Assembly: GCA_030599515.1 (NCBI GenBank)
Contig: JAUVNV010000001.1
Location: 1 to 63,171 of the forward strand
Origin: Acidimicrobiia bacterium
GTDB taxonomy: Bacteria; Actinomycetota; Acidimicrobiia; Spongiisociales; UBA5794
Reading direction: 5' to 3'
Length of the DNA stretch: 63,171 bases
Position numbers and translations under genes: made by a program. Positions 34,783 to 42,031 of this stretch are shown piece by piece. The notes beneath the pieces are model-generated. The model was not told the DNA's origin and searched no databases. It worked only from the letters and a program-made list of their open reading frames with translations. Position 1 is the first letter of the stretch. Each line of letters begins with the position of its first letter.

Positions 34783-34830
34783 CCTGTTGCCTGTCTCCTG
34801 TTGCCTGTCACCGGCTGGCAGCTGCCAGCC
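34783..34830. repeat. CCTGTTG heptamers plus an 18-nt palindrome
   Basis: Four 7-bp units, CCTGTTG, CCTGTCT, CCTGTTG, CCTGTCA (34783-34810), are followed by the perfect palindrome GGCTGGCAGCTGCCAGCC (34813-34830) 2 nt beyond the menB stop. The palindrome could terminate or attenuate menB transcription ahead of menA. Confidence 0.8.
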
Positions 34831-34832
34831 TT

Positions 34833-35723
34833 TCAGAAGTGCCACGGGAAGTTGCTGTAGTCCTGGTCGCGTTTCTCGAGGAACGCGTCACGGCCTTCCT
34901 CGGCTTCGTCCGTGCCGTAGGCCAGACGGGTTGCCTCGCCCGCGAAGAGTTGCTGACCGACGAGTCCGTCATCGGGGAGATTGAAGGCGTACTTCAGCAT
35001 TCGCTGGGACGTCGGACTCTTTGTAACGATCTCCCGCGCCCACTCGAGTGCGACGGTCTCGAGATCGGTGTGATCCACGACGGCGTTGACCATCCCCATC
35101 TCGTACGCGTCCTGAGCCGAGTACTCACGGCCGAGGAAGAACACTTCTCTGGCGCGCTTCTGACCAACCTGGCGGGCGAGGAGCGCAGATCCGTACCCGC
35201 CGTCGAAGGAGGCGACGTCGGCGTCGGTCTGCTTGAACACGGCGTGCTCCCGTGAGGCGAGCGTGAGGTCGCACACGACGTGGAGGCTGTGACCACCGCC
35301 GACCGCCCACCCGGGAACGACCGCGATCACGACTTTGGGCATGAAGCGGATCAGGCGCTGTACCTCCAGGATGTGGAGTCGTCCGAGTCTTGCAGCGTCA
35401 ACTCCTTCGACCCCTTCGTACCGGTAGCCGTCGGCTCCACGAATCCGCTGATCCCCGCCCGAGCAGAAAGCCCAGCCGCCGTCCTTCGGCGACGGACCGT
35501 TTCCGGTCAGGAGCACCGCTCCCACGTCGGAGGTCATGCGGGCATGATCGAGCGCCGTGTACAGCTCATCGACGGTGTGCGGGCGGAACGCGTTACGAAC
35601 CTCGGGCCGATCGAATGCGACCCGAACGGCACCGATCTCCGTGGATCGGTGATAGGTGATGTCGGTGAAGTCGAACCCCTCAACGGGGTCCCACGCGGCC
35701 TGGTCGAATATCTCAGAAGTCAC
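34833..35723 (-). CDS. menB: 1,4-dihydroxy-2-naphthoyl-CoA synthase
   Basis: This crotonase-fold enzyme closes the naphthoquinone ring from O-succinylbenzoyl-CoA. The 296-aa protein has RPEVRNAFRPHTVDEL, the oxyanion-hole segment CSGGDQRIRGADGY, GWAVGGGHSLHVVCDLTLAS, and the MenB-type Asp/Tyr region TDADVASFDGGYGS. It starts with GTG 8 nt after a TACAGT box. It is divergent from menE and shares its promoter region. Confidence 0.95.
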   Translation of the reverse strand: MTSEIFDQAAWDPVEGFDFTDITYHRSTEIGAVRVAFDRPEVRNAFRPHTVDELYTALDHARMTSDVGAVLLTGNGPSPKDGGWAFCSGGDQRIRGADGYRYEGVEGVDAARLGRLHILEVQRLIRFMPKVVIAVVPGWAVGGGHSLHVVCDLTLASREHAVFKQTDADVASFDGGYGSALLARQVGQKRAREVFFLGREYSAQDAYEMGMVNAVVDHTDLETVALEWAREIVTKSPTSQRMLKYAFNLPDDGLVGQQLFAGEATRLAYGTDEAEEGRDAFLEKRDQDYSNFPWHF

Positions 35724-35730
35724 GAGGCGA

Positions 35731-35737
35731 TACTGTA
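35731..35737. promoter_or_regulatory. Overlapping divergent -10 boxes for menE and menB
   Basis: TACTGT on the plus strand (35731-35736) ends 10 nt before the menE ATG. TACAGT on the minus strand (35737-35732) ends 8 nt before the menB GTG. The two boxes share five positions, so RNA polymerase could start in either direction but not both at once. Confidence 0.55.
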
Positions 35738-35746
35738 GTGATCGCC

Positions 35747-37030
35747 ATGACCGACACCCTGCCACACCAATGGGTGAAGATCCACGCAGGGGCGAATCCC
35801 GATGCCCCTGCAGTGACCTTCGCCGGCGGTTGGATCTCATACGCGGAGCTCGACCGCCGGGCGAACGCGCATGCGCAGACCCTCCTCGACGAAGGCGTCG
35901 AACCCGGTGCCGTGGTTCCCCTTGTCGCGACCGTGACTCTCGAGACCATCATCGCCCTGGTCGCCGTACCGCTGCTCGGAGCTGTGCCGGCACCGTACGG
36001 GCCACATCGCGTCGACGTGAACGGCGCTGCAGCCGGGAACGCGTACGCCATCGTCCCGACATCCGGAAGCGCCGGGTATCCGAGAGGTGTCATCCTCACC
36101 TCGGGGAACGTGACGGCGGCCGTCGAAGCCTCCCGGCATCGACTTGGAAACGATTTCGGCGATCGGTGGCTGCTGACGCTCCCTCTGTTCCACGTGGGAG
36201 GCCTCTCCGTCGTGTGGAGGAGTCTCACCGCGGGTGGCTCGATCGAGCTCCATGCACGTTTCGACGCGGTCGCGGTGGCACGGAGTCTCAAAGGAGGATC
36301 CGTGTCGATGGCGAGCCTCGTCCCAACGATGCTCCACAGGATCCTCGAGGTCGATCCGGGCCCCTACGACGGCATCAAAGGAGTTCTACTGGGCGGCGCG
36401 CCCGCGAGCCGGGACCTCGTCGAGCGTGGACTCGCGGCCGGCCTTCCGGTGCTCCAGACGTACGGGATGACCGAGACCTGCTCGCAGGTCGCCACCGTCG
36501 AACCGGGGAGTGAGCGACAGTCGCTCGGGACCGCGGGTCGTCTCCTCGACGGTTTCGTTGTGTCCTTCGACGAAAGCGAGATTCTCCTCGACGGCCCTGC
36601 GGTCTCTCCCGGGTACTTCGGGGAGGCGCCACGGATCGGTCCGTACCGAACCGGTGATCTGGGGCACATGGATGCTGAGGGAAGATTGATCGTCACCGGC
36701 AGGAGCGACGAGCTGATCTTGACTGGGGGAGAGAGCGTTCGTCCTTCGGCCATCGAAGCCGCGATCGAGACGATCCCGCTGGCAGCACACGCCGTGGTGG
36801 TCGGCGTCGACGACGAGGAGTGGGGACAGGTCGTGGTGGCCGTCGTCGCGACGGAACCACCCTGCATGCCCGACATCGAAGCCGCAGTGGCAGGTCGCCT
36901 TGCTCGTCACGAGATCCCGAAACACTGGATTCAAGTCGACGCCATCCCGCTTCTCGCCAACGGCAAGCCAGATCGGGCGGCAACAGCAGCCTTGGCAGGC
37001 CGAGTACTGAGAAAACGCGCGGATAGGTGA
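35747..37030 (+). CDS. menE: O-succinylbenzoate--CoA ligase
   Basis: This acyl-adenylating enzyme activates O-succinylbenzoate. The 427-aa protein has the P-loop-like PTSGSAGYPRGV, the aromatic LPLFHVGG, QTYGMTETCSQVA, YRTGDLG, the hinge GRSDELILTGGESV and the C-terminal catalytic Lys in NGKPDRA. It is slightly short for the family. An in-frame GTG at 35738 is too close to the -10 box to be the start. The last nine residues are encoded by the dispersed element beginning at 37007. Confidence 0.92.
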   Translation: MTDTLPHQWVKIHAGANPDAPAVTFAGGWISYAELDRRANAHAQTLLDEGVEPGAVVPLVATVTLETIIALVAVPLLGAVPAPYGPHRVDVNGAAAGNAYAIVPTSGSAGYPRGVILTSGNVTAAVEASRHRLGNDFGDRWLLTLPLFHVGGLSVVWRSLTAGGSIELHARFDAVAVARSLKGGSVSMASLVPTMLHRILEVDPGPYDGIKGVLLGGAPASRDLVERGLAAGLPVLQTYGMTETCSQVATVEPGSERQSLGTAGRLLDGFVVSFDESEILLDGPAVSPGYFGEAPRIGPYRTGDLGHMDAEGRLIVTGRSDELILTGGESVRPSAIEAAIETIPLAAHAVVVGVDDEEWGQVVVAVVATEPPCMPDIEAAVAGRLARHEIPKHWIQVDAIPLLANGKPDRAATAALAGRVLRKRADR

Positions 37031-37159
37031 ATGACTCGTCTCCAAATGTGCTCTGAACAGGTCCCCCCGCCCGGAGGCGGGGGATCTGATTGAGGCGACC
37101 GGCTGCCGATCCCCTTTTCGCTGATCTTCTGAGTACCGAGTACCGAGTACTCAGTTACT
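37007..37159. repeat. Dispersed intergenic element, copy 2 (see 23962-24103)
   Basis: The left end CTGAGAA, ACGCGCGGATAG and TGCTCTG (37049-37055) match copy 1 in order and spacing. The centre is the 8-bp stem CCCCCGCC/GGCGGGGG with loop CGGA (37064-37083). The right end GATCTTC is followed by GAGTACC, GAGTACC, GAGTACT heptamers (37131-37151). It contains the end of menE and reaches the stop of the converging nitrilase gene. Confidence 0.75.
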
Positions 37160-38096
37160 CGATCTCCCCGAACACAACGGGGTCCTTCTTGTTTTCGTCG
37201 ACGGTCAGGCGGAACACGTCCGGTCTTGCGTAGTGACCGACCGGGTCGAAATCGAACGTGCCGCGGGTGATCTCTCCGAGATCCAGCTCAGCGGTGAGGA
37301 TCGTCTCCCCGCTCCGATCGGGTCCGGCGAGGAACCGGCCGTGAGGATCGACGATGCAGCTTCCCCCGCCGATGAGGACGGTGTCCGGATCGTTTCCGTA
37401 CGCCGTGTCGTAGTCGAACGGGTAGTCGCCCCGGGTCGCGTATTGATTCGCCGACAGGACGAATGTCCTGCCTTCGAGAGCGATGTGCTGCATCGACGAC
37501 GCCCATCGGTCGCGATCGTCGACGGTGGGGGCACACCAGACCTGTACACCTTTGGCATACATCGCCGTACGGTACAGCGGCATGTAGTTCTCCCAGCAGA
37601 TCGCCGCACCGAGGCGGCCGACCGGTGTGTTGATGACCGGCATCGTGGATCCATCGCCGAAACCCCAGACGAGCCGTTCTGCCGCGGTCGGCATCAGCTT
37701 GCGGTGGACACCGAGGAGTCGTCCGTCCGGACCGAGGAAGATCACCGAGCAGTAGAGCGTTCCTTGCTCCCTCTCGATGACACCAGCGACGAGGTACACG
37801 CCCGCTGCTGCCTCAGCGATAGCGTCGAGAGAGGGTCCGGGGATCGTGATGGCTGCCTCCGCGTATCGTCGGAACCAGTCGCGGCCGTCTTCGGTTCGGC
37901 TTCCGACGACGGTGCCGAAGTCGTGGCCCTTGGGATATCCGCCGACGAACGCCTCAGGGAAGACGACGAGTTCAGACCCACGGCTTCTGGCATCGGCGGT
38001 GATGTCGCCGAGCTTCTCGATGGTCGCCGGGGTATCGAAAGCGATCGATCCGGCCTGTACGACCGACGCGATCACAGGTGGGTGGGGAGGGTTCAT
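37155..38096 (-). CDS. Nitrilase family carbon-nitrogen hydrolase
   Basis: This 313-aa protein has the full catalytic triad of the nitrilase superfamily: Glu in FPEAFVGGYPKG, Lys in HRKLMPTAAERLVWG and Cys in CWENYMPL. The GGYPKG, PTxxERxxWGxGDG and WENYMPL forms are those of true nitrilases (nitrile to acid plus ammonia) rather than amidases. The substrate is unknown. The ATG is 6 nt after a TAGGGT box, which suggests a leaderless transcript starting inside the upstream CHAD gene. Confidence 0.88.
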   Translation of the reverse strand: MNPPHPPVIASVVQAGSIAFDTPATIEKLGDITADARSRGSELVVFPEAFVGGYPKGHDFGTVVGSRTEDGRDWFRRYAEAAITIPGPSLDAIAEAAAGVYLVAGVIEREQGTLYCSVIFLGPDGRLLGVHRKLMPTAAERLVWGFGDGSTMPVINTPVGRLGAAICWENYMPLYRTAMYAKGVQVWCAPTVDDRDRWASSMQHIALEGRTFVLSANQYATRGDYPFDYDTAYGNDPDTVLIGGGSCIVDPHGRFLAGPDRSGETILTAELDLGEITRGTFDFDPVGHYARPDVFRLTVDENKKDPVVFGEIE

Positions 38097-38102
38097 GGTC
38101 GG

Positions 38103-38108
38103 ACCCTA
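38103..38108 (-). promoter_or_regulatory. Putative -10 box of a leaderless nitrilase transcript
   Basis: TAGGGT on the minus strand ends 6 nt before the nitrilase ATG (38096) and overlaps the CHAD stop codon. Confidence 0.4.
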
Positions 38109-38903
38109 CCGGAGCCCGATCGTCTCCTCGACGATGCGGAGAAAGTCCTCCGGTTCCCGGCTGAAGAGCGACGCACCCCGGTCGAGTGCGCTTGTCCGCA
38201 GTTGGCTGCGTCGTTCGGCCGAGCGGAGAGCGAGTGCCGCAAAGCCCTCATCGTCGGCGTGCAACTCGCACACGCCGAGCAGCACCGTATGGTCGTGTTC
38301 GAGGCCCAGGTCGTCGCCGAGAAGGGTGTACGGGCCGAGGAACTTGTTCGGCGCATCGAGCGCTTCGAGTTGATATCGGAGGTACTTGACCCGTCGCCTC
38401 CAACTATGGAACGCCGCGGCCGTTGGGGCCGCGCGAACGGTCTCGAGGTCAACGAGTCCGCGTCGGTAGGTCCGGAGAAGACCTGCCCCGATGGACCGTG
38501 AGTCCGGCCCGTGCCAATCGAGGAGCCGCCACCGTCCGGCGATGGCTTCGAGGCGGTGCAGGGCCTCGAGCCGAAACACCGACTCGAGAGCTGCCATCGC
38601 CGTGGCGTAGTCCTCGTCGAGCACGCCCAGAACGAGATCCGAAGCGTCGAGAACCCGGGCGGTATCGATGAGCACATAGGCGTCACGCGCCGGCGCAAGG
38701 AGGCGGGCGGTGTCCCGGAGGGCACCATTCTCCGTTCGGTACGTCGACGTACCGATCGATCGGCGAGCCAACCGAAGGAAGGCCCTGAGCCGTTTGATTC
38801 CCTTGCGAGTCGCGTGGACCGTTCCGTCGATGTCGGCCGGGTCGGCCAATCCCTCGGTGAGACGTTCGAGTCGGGCGACCTCCTTTGCAGCAAGGGACTT
38901 CAT
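38106..38903 (-). CDS. CHAD domain protein
   Basis: This 265-aa alpha-helical protein has the conserved basic and His residues of CHAD: VHATRKGIKRLRAFLRL near the N-terminus and FHSWRRRVKYLRYQLEAL, LEHDHTVLL later. CHAD domains bind inorganic polyphosphate. No CYTH (triphosphatase) domain is fused or adjacent. It overlaps the GH57 gene stop by 4 bp (ATGA), so its translation is coupled to that of the large lipoprotein. Confidence 0.87.
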   Translation of the reverse strand: MKSLAAKEVARLERLTEGLADPADIDGTVHATRKGIKRLRAFLRLARRSIGTSTYRTENGALRDTARLLAPARDAYVLIDTARVLDASDLVLGVLDEDYATAMAALESVFRLEALHRLEAIAGRWRLLDWHGPDSRSIGAGLLRTYRRGLVDLETVRAAPTAAAFHSWRRRVKYLRYQLEALDAPNKFLGPYTLLGDDLGLEHDHTVLLGVCELHADDEGFAALALRSAERRSQLRTSALDRGASLFSREPEDFLRIVEETIGLR

Positions 38904-41900
38904 GGGTTGGCTATCGGAGTGATCTGGGCAAAGTCGTCGTCGGCGAGATCGTCGACCGTGCCGGTCGAGGCCGCCGCGAAGTCGGAGAGCATCGACTCCT
39001 GCGCTCCCGGCTCAGGATGGAGCAGATCCATGATGCGTGTCGCGTTGATCGCTCCGTCTCCTCCGCCGATCCGCCATTGCTGAGCGGACGGTTCGACGTC
39101 GCGGATCCGGCGAACGCCGCTCGACGGGAATCCCTCCTGGCTCATCAGGGCGACAGCGTAGGCCCACTCGGCCGGGTCCCCGTCTCCGAACAGTGATTTC
39201 GGAATCCGCGCCGTTACCCGCCCCTTGTCGGAGAAGACGAGGATCTTGAACGTCGGCTCCGTCTCCGTGATCGATCCGTCCGCTTCTGCGACGTACAGAG
39301 CCGGGAACCATCCCTCGATCGTCAACGCACGGTCCCACCCCGATCCGGATTCCCAGGATGCGTTCCTTCCGGGGAGGAATCGTCGAGCGCCGTCGGCGGT
39401 TCCGGGGTTCGTGTCGACGTAGATATCGAAAGTCTGGATCGAGAGACCCTTCGGGCTGTCCCACGGGTTGAAGATGGGTACCAGGACGCTGAGACCGAAT
39501 ACGAGGTCGTCGCCGGACTCACCTACCGTGAAACCCGTCAGGTCGTACGAGCCGGCCGTGAACACCGGGTCGGTCGGATACGTATAGTCACCGGGCCCAT
39601 GATCGTCACCCTCCGGATCGACCACGTCGATCGCGGTGGAAACATCAGAGATGTCGGCCACGACCATCACCCCGGGGCCTTCGGAAGGCGCCATGATGCT
39701 CTCCGGCCCTCCCGAGCGATCGATGAGCCGGAATCGGACGGGATCACCGACTTCGATCGGGCCCAGCAAGTCGAGCGGGATCGAGAACTCGATCCGTGTC
39801 CCGTCGAATCCGGTTTCGAGCGGTTCCGCTTCAGGGAGCATTCCAGCGTCCACGAGGCCGTCCCCACTCCCGATCGGCGGCAGCGCCACGGGTCCGCGCA
39901 TCGAAGTCGGGTCGGTGCCGCGCCACGACAGCAGGTGGCTGGCCCGGAATCCGATGACCTCACCACCCACGGTCAAGGCGCGCCCTGTGGCCGCGCCGGG
40001 AAGACCGAGATAGAGATCGAACCCGGCCGCGTCGTCTCCGAGTACTTCGCTCCCGTAGTCCACCCGGATCTGGAGAAGCTTCTTGTCGTAGAGCCAGTGA
40101 TAGGCGGCGAACGGTGCTCCATCGAGGGAGTAGAGGCCGGCGGTGTCCCACTCCTCGGTGTCGACGTCCGCATCGATCACGATCGTGCCGATCCCGTCGG
40201 CGGATCGGTCGGGGACGACGGTCGGTGCCGGGATGATTGGCGTGCGAATGAACGCCGGGCGATCGATCGCGAGCGCGTCGTACACGCGGCCGAGAAGCTC
40301 CCGGAACGCGCCGTCGAAGTAGCCGTCGTCGCCCGAATCTTGATCGGAGCCGTACCACCAGAACCAGTCGGAGCCTTCGGCGAAGAGCAGATGGTCGTAG
40401 GCCGATTCGAGTTGCTCGTCACTTGCCGATGCCGACGATTCCGCTTTCGCGTATGTCCGGCGGGTCGCCCACAAGGCGTCCCACGCGGCCGCCTCTTCCC
40501 GCTCGCCGATCCAGGTCGCGAAGTTGGGCTGGAACCACGACGCCGGGAAGACATCGGGAAGCGGCTCGATCCGGTCGCCGAACTGCGACAGCAGCTCGCC
40601 GGGCGTGATGGTCGTCACGAAGTCCGACGTGGTGAGGTTCTCGTAGAGGGCGTTCAGGAAGTCCTTGCCGTCGTTGTCGTAGTGCTCCCAGGCGTTCTCA
40701 CCGTCGACGACGACGGTGACCACCTTCGGGCCTTCGACGCCGAGCTCGTCGAGTCGATCCATCGCGTGCTCGAGGCGACTCATGAAGTCGTCGGCTGCCT
40801 CGTCTCCGGGAGAGCCGGAGTACTCGAATCCGATGAGGTTCGCGAGTTGGACGTCCCGAAAGAAGATCGGAAGATCCGGATTCCGGCCGTGTTGAGCCGC
40901 GTACATGCGATAGAGGGCGTCGGCGTCGAGCACCGTCCCGTTGGAGTCCCGTTCGAACGAGCCGAGACCGAGGGTCTGGCCGAGCACGTGCTCGCCGGAG
41001 GCGATCCACTCGACGCCCTCGCCGGCCAGGATCCACGTTACCTGCTGAGCCACCGCGCCCTCAGCGGGCCACATGCCGGTCGGGCGCCGGCCGAGGAGTC
41101 GTTCAACAACGTCGAGACCGCGCGTCACCTGCTCCCGGGAGTCGGGAGCTTCCTGGAACCGCATGTCCGGCATGATCGCCGTGGGGTCTCCCACGAGGGC
41201 GAGGTTCGTGTCGGTGATGAGGGGGAGGATCGGGTGAGCGAGCGGCGTGGTCGTGACCTCGATCTGTCCCTTCTCCCAGAGCTCCTTGTGGATGTCGATC
41301 GTGCGGGCGACGGCGTCGAGATGAGCTTCGAGGACGGGTTGCTTGTCTGCTTCGACAAAACCGCGACCGCGATCGACCAACTCGCTCAGACGAGGCCCGG
41401 CGAGTAGATCCGGGTCGCTCCAGGCGAGGTTGAAGAGCACCTGCAAGTCGAGGTAGTCCTGGGTCGAGAAATCGATCCCTTCCGTCCGAAGATCGGCGAG
41501 CTCCTGGAACCTGGGGAATCGGGCGATGATGCTCGCGTTCACGTCGAAGAAGCGGGTGAGGAGGAACTCCTGCTCTTCGGCAGTGAGCGTGTCGGCCGGA
41601 ATCTCGGTATGTATCCAATACGAATCCCTCGTCCCGTTCATGATCTCCTCGAGTTGAAGGAGCAGCACCGGAGTGAGATTGAACGACACGCGCAAGTCCG
41701 GGTACCGACCGACGAGTTCGGCCATGTCCCAGTAGTCCTTGGCGGCGTGGAGCCGCACCCACGGACGGGTGACGATGCCGTTCTCATCCTTCGGGTAGAG
41801 GGGCTGATGCTGGTGCCAGAGCAGAACCAGGTAGAAGCCGTCTTCGTCCAGGGCGGCCGCCTCCGCCACTGCGGCCGTCGTGCTGGTTTCTTCGACCGCT

Positions 41901-42031
41901 TCGGTAGTAGTCGTCGAAGGCGTCTCGTCTGCCCCCGAAGTACAGGCCGCAGCAAGCAGCGCGAGCAGGAGGAGAAGAACTGCCGCCCTTCGGGCTGTTG
42001 GCTGCTGGCCGTTGGCTGTCGGCTCCTTCAC
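38900..42031 (-). CDS. Secreted GH57-like glycoside hydrolase lipoprotein with C-terminal DOMON-type domain
   Basis: This is a 1043-aa protein. The signal peptide ends at a lipobox (LAAAC, Cys30), followed by a Thr-rich linker. A GH57 barrel (about 60-500) has motif 1 WHQHQPLY, the candidate nucleophile Glu in GMWPAEGAVA and the candidate acid Asp in VVVDGENAWEHY. A C-terminal glucodextranase-type DOMON region (about 820-1000) follows. It is expected to act outside the cell on alpha-glucans. It starts with GTG, overlapping the M3 peptidase stop. Residues 4-13 of the signal peptide are encoded by GCTGTTG-type heptamers. Confidence 0.85.
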   Translation of the reverse strand: MKEPTANGQQPTARRAAVLLLLLALLAAACTSGADETPSTTTTEAVEETSTTAAVAEAAALDEDGFYLVLLWHQHQPLYPKDENGIVTRPWVRLHAAKDYWDMAELVGRYPDLRVSFNLTPVLLLQLEEIMNGTRDSYWIHTEIPADTLTAEEQEFLLTRFFDVNASIIARFPRFQELADLRTEGIDFSTQDYLDLQVLFNLAWSDPDLLAGPRLSELVDRGRGFVEADKQPVLEAHLDAVARTIDIHKELWEKGQIEVTTTPLAHPILPLITDTNLALVGDPTAIMPDMRFQEAPDSREQVTRGLDVVERLLGRRPTGMWPAEGAVAQQVTWILAGEGVEWIASGEHVLGQTLGLGSFERDSNGTVLDADALYRMYAAQHGRNPDLPIFFRDVQLANLIGFEYSGSPGDEAADDFMSRLEHAMDRLDELGVEGPKVVTVVVDGENAWEHYDNDGKDFLNALYENLTTSDFVTTITPGELLSQFGDRIEPLPDVFPASWFQPNFATWIGEREEAAAWDALWATRRTYAKAESSASASDEQLESAYDHLLFAEGSDWFWWYGSDQDSGDDGYFDGAFRELLGRVYDALAIDRPAFIRTPIIPAPTVVPDRSADGIGTIVIDADVDTEEWDTAGLYSLDGAPFAAYHWLYDKKLLQIRVDYGSEVLGDDAAGFDLYLGLPGAATGRALTVGGEVIGFRASHLLSWRGTDPTSMRGPVALPPIGSGDGLVDAGMLPEAEPLETGFDGTRIEFSIPLDLLGPIEVGDPVRFRLIDRSGGPESIMAPSEGPGVMVVADISDVSTAIDVVDPEGDDHGPGDYTYPTDPVFTAGSYDLTGFTVGESGDDLVFGLSVLVPIFNPWDSPKGLSIQTFDIYVDTNPGTADGARRFLPGRNASWESGSGWDRALTIEGWFPALYVAEADGSITETEPTFKILVFSDKGRVTARIPKSLFGDGDPAEWAYAVALMSQEGFPSSGVRRIRDVEPSAQQWRIGGGDGAINATRIMDLLHPEPGAQESMLSDFAAASTGTVDDLADDDFAQITPIANP
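41985..42027. repeat. Hairpin plus GCTGTTG heptamers inside the GH57 signal-peptide coding region
   Basis: 41985-41995 is GCCC-TTC-GGGC. It is followed by 7-bp units with the GCTGTTG/GCTGCTG/GCCGTTG/GCTGTCG pattern to about 42022. Here the module is translated, giving the N-terminal residues up to the Arg pair of the signal peptide. Confidence 0.7.

Noticed and set aside
39599..41407. Long plus-strand open frame opposite the GH57 gene
   Set aside because: It is a composition shadow of the GH57 lipoprotein, whose signal peptide and motifs are on the minus strand.
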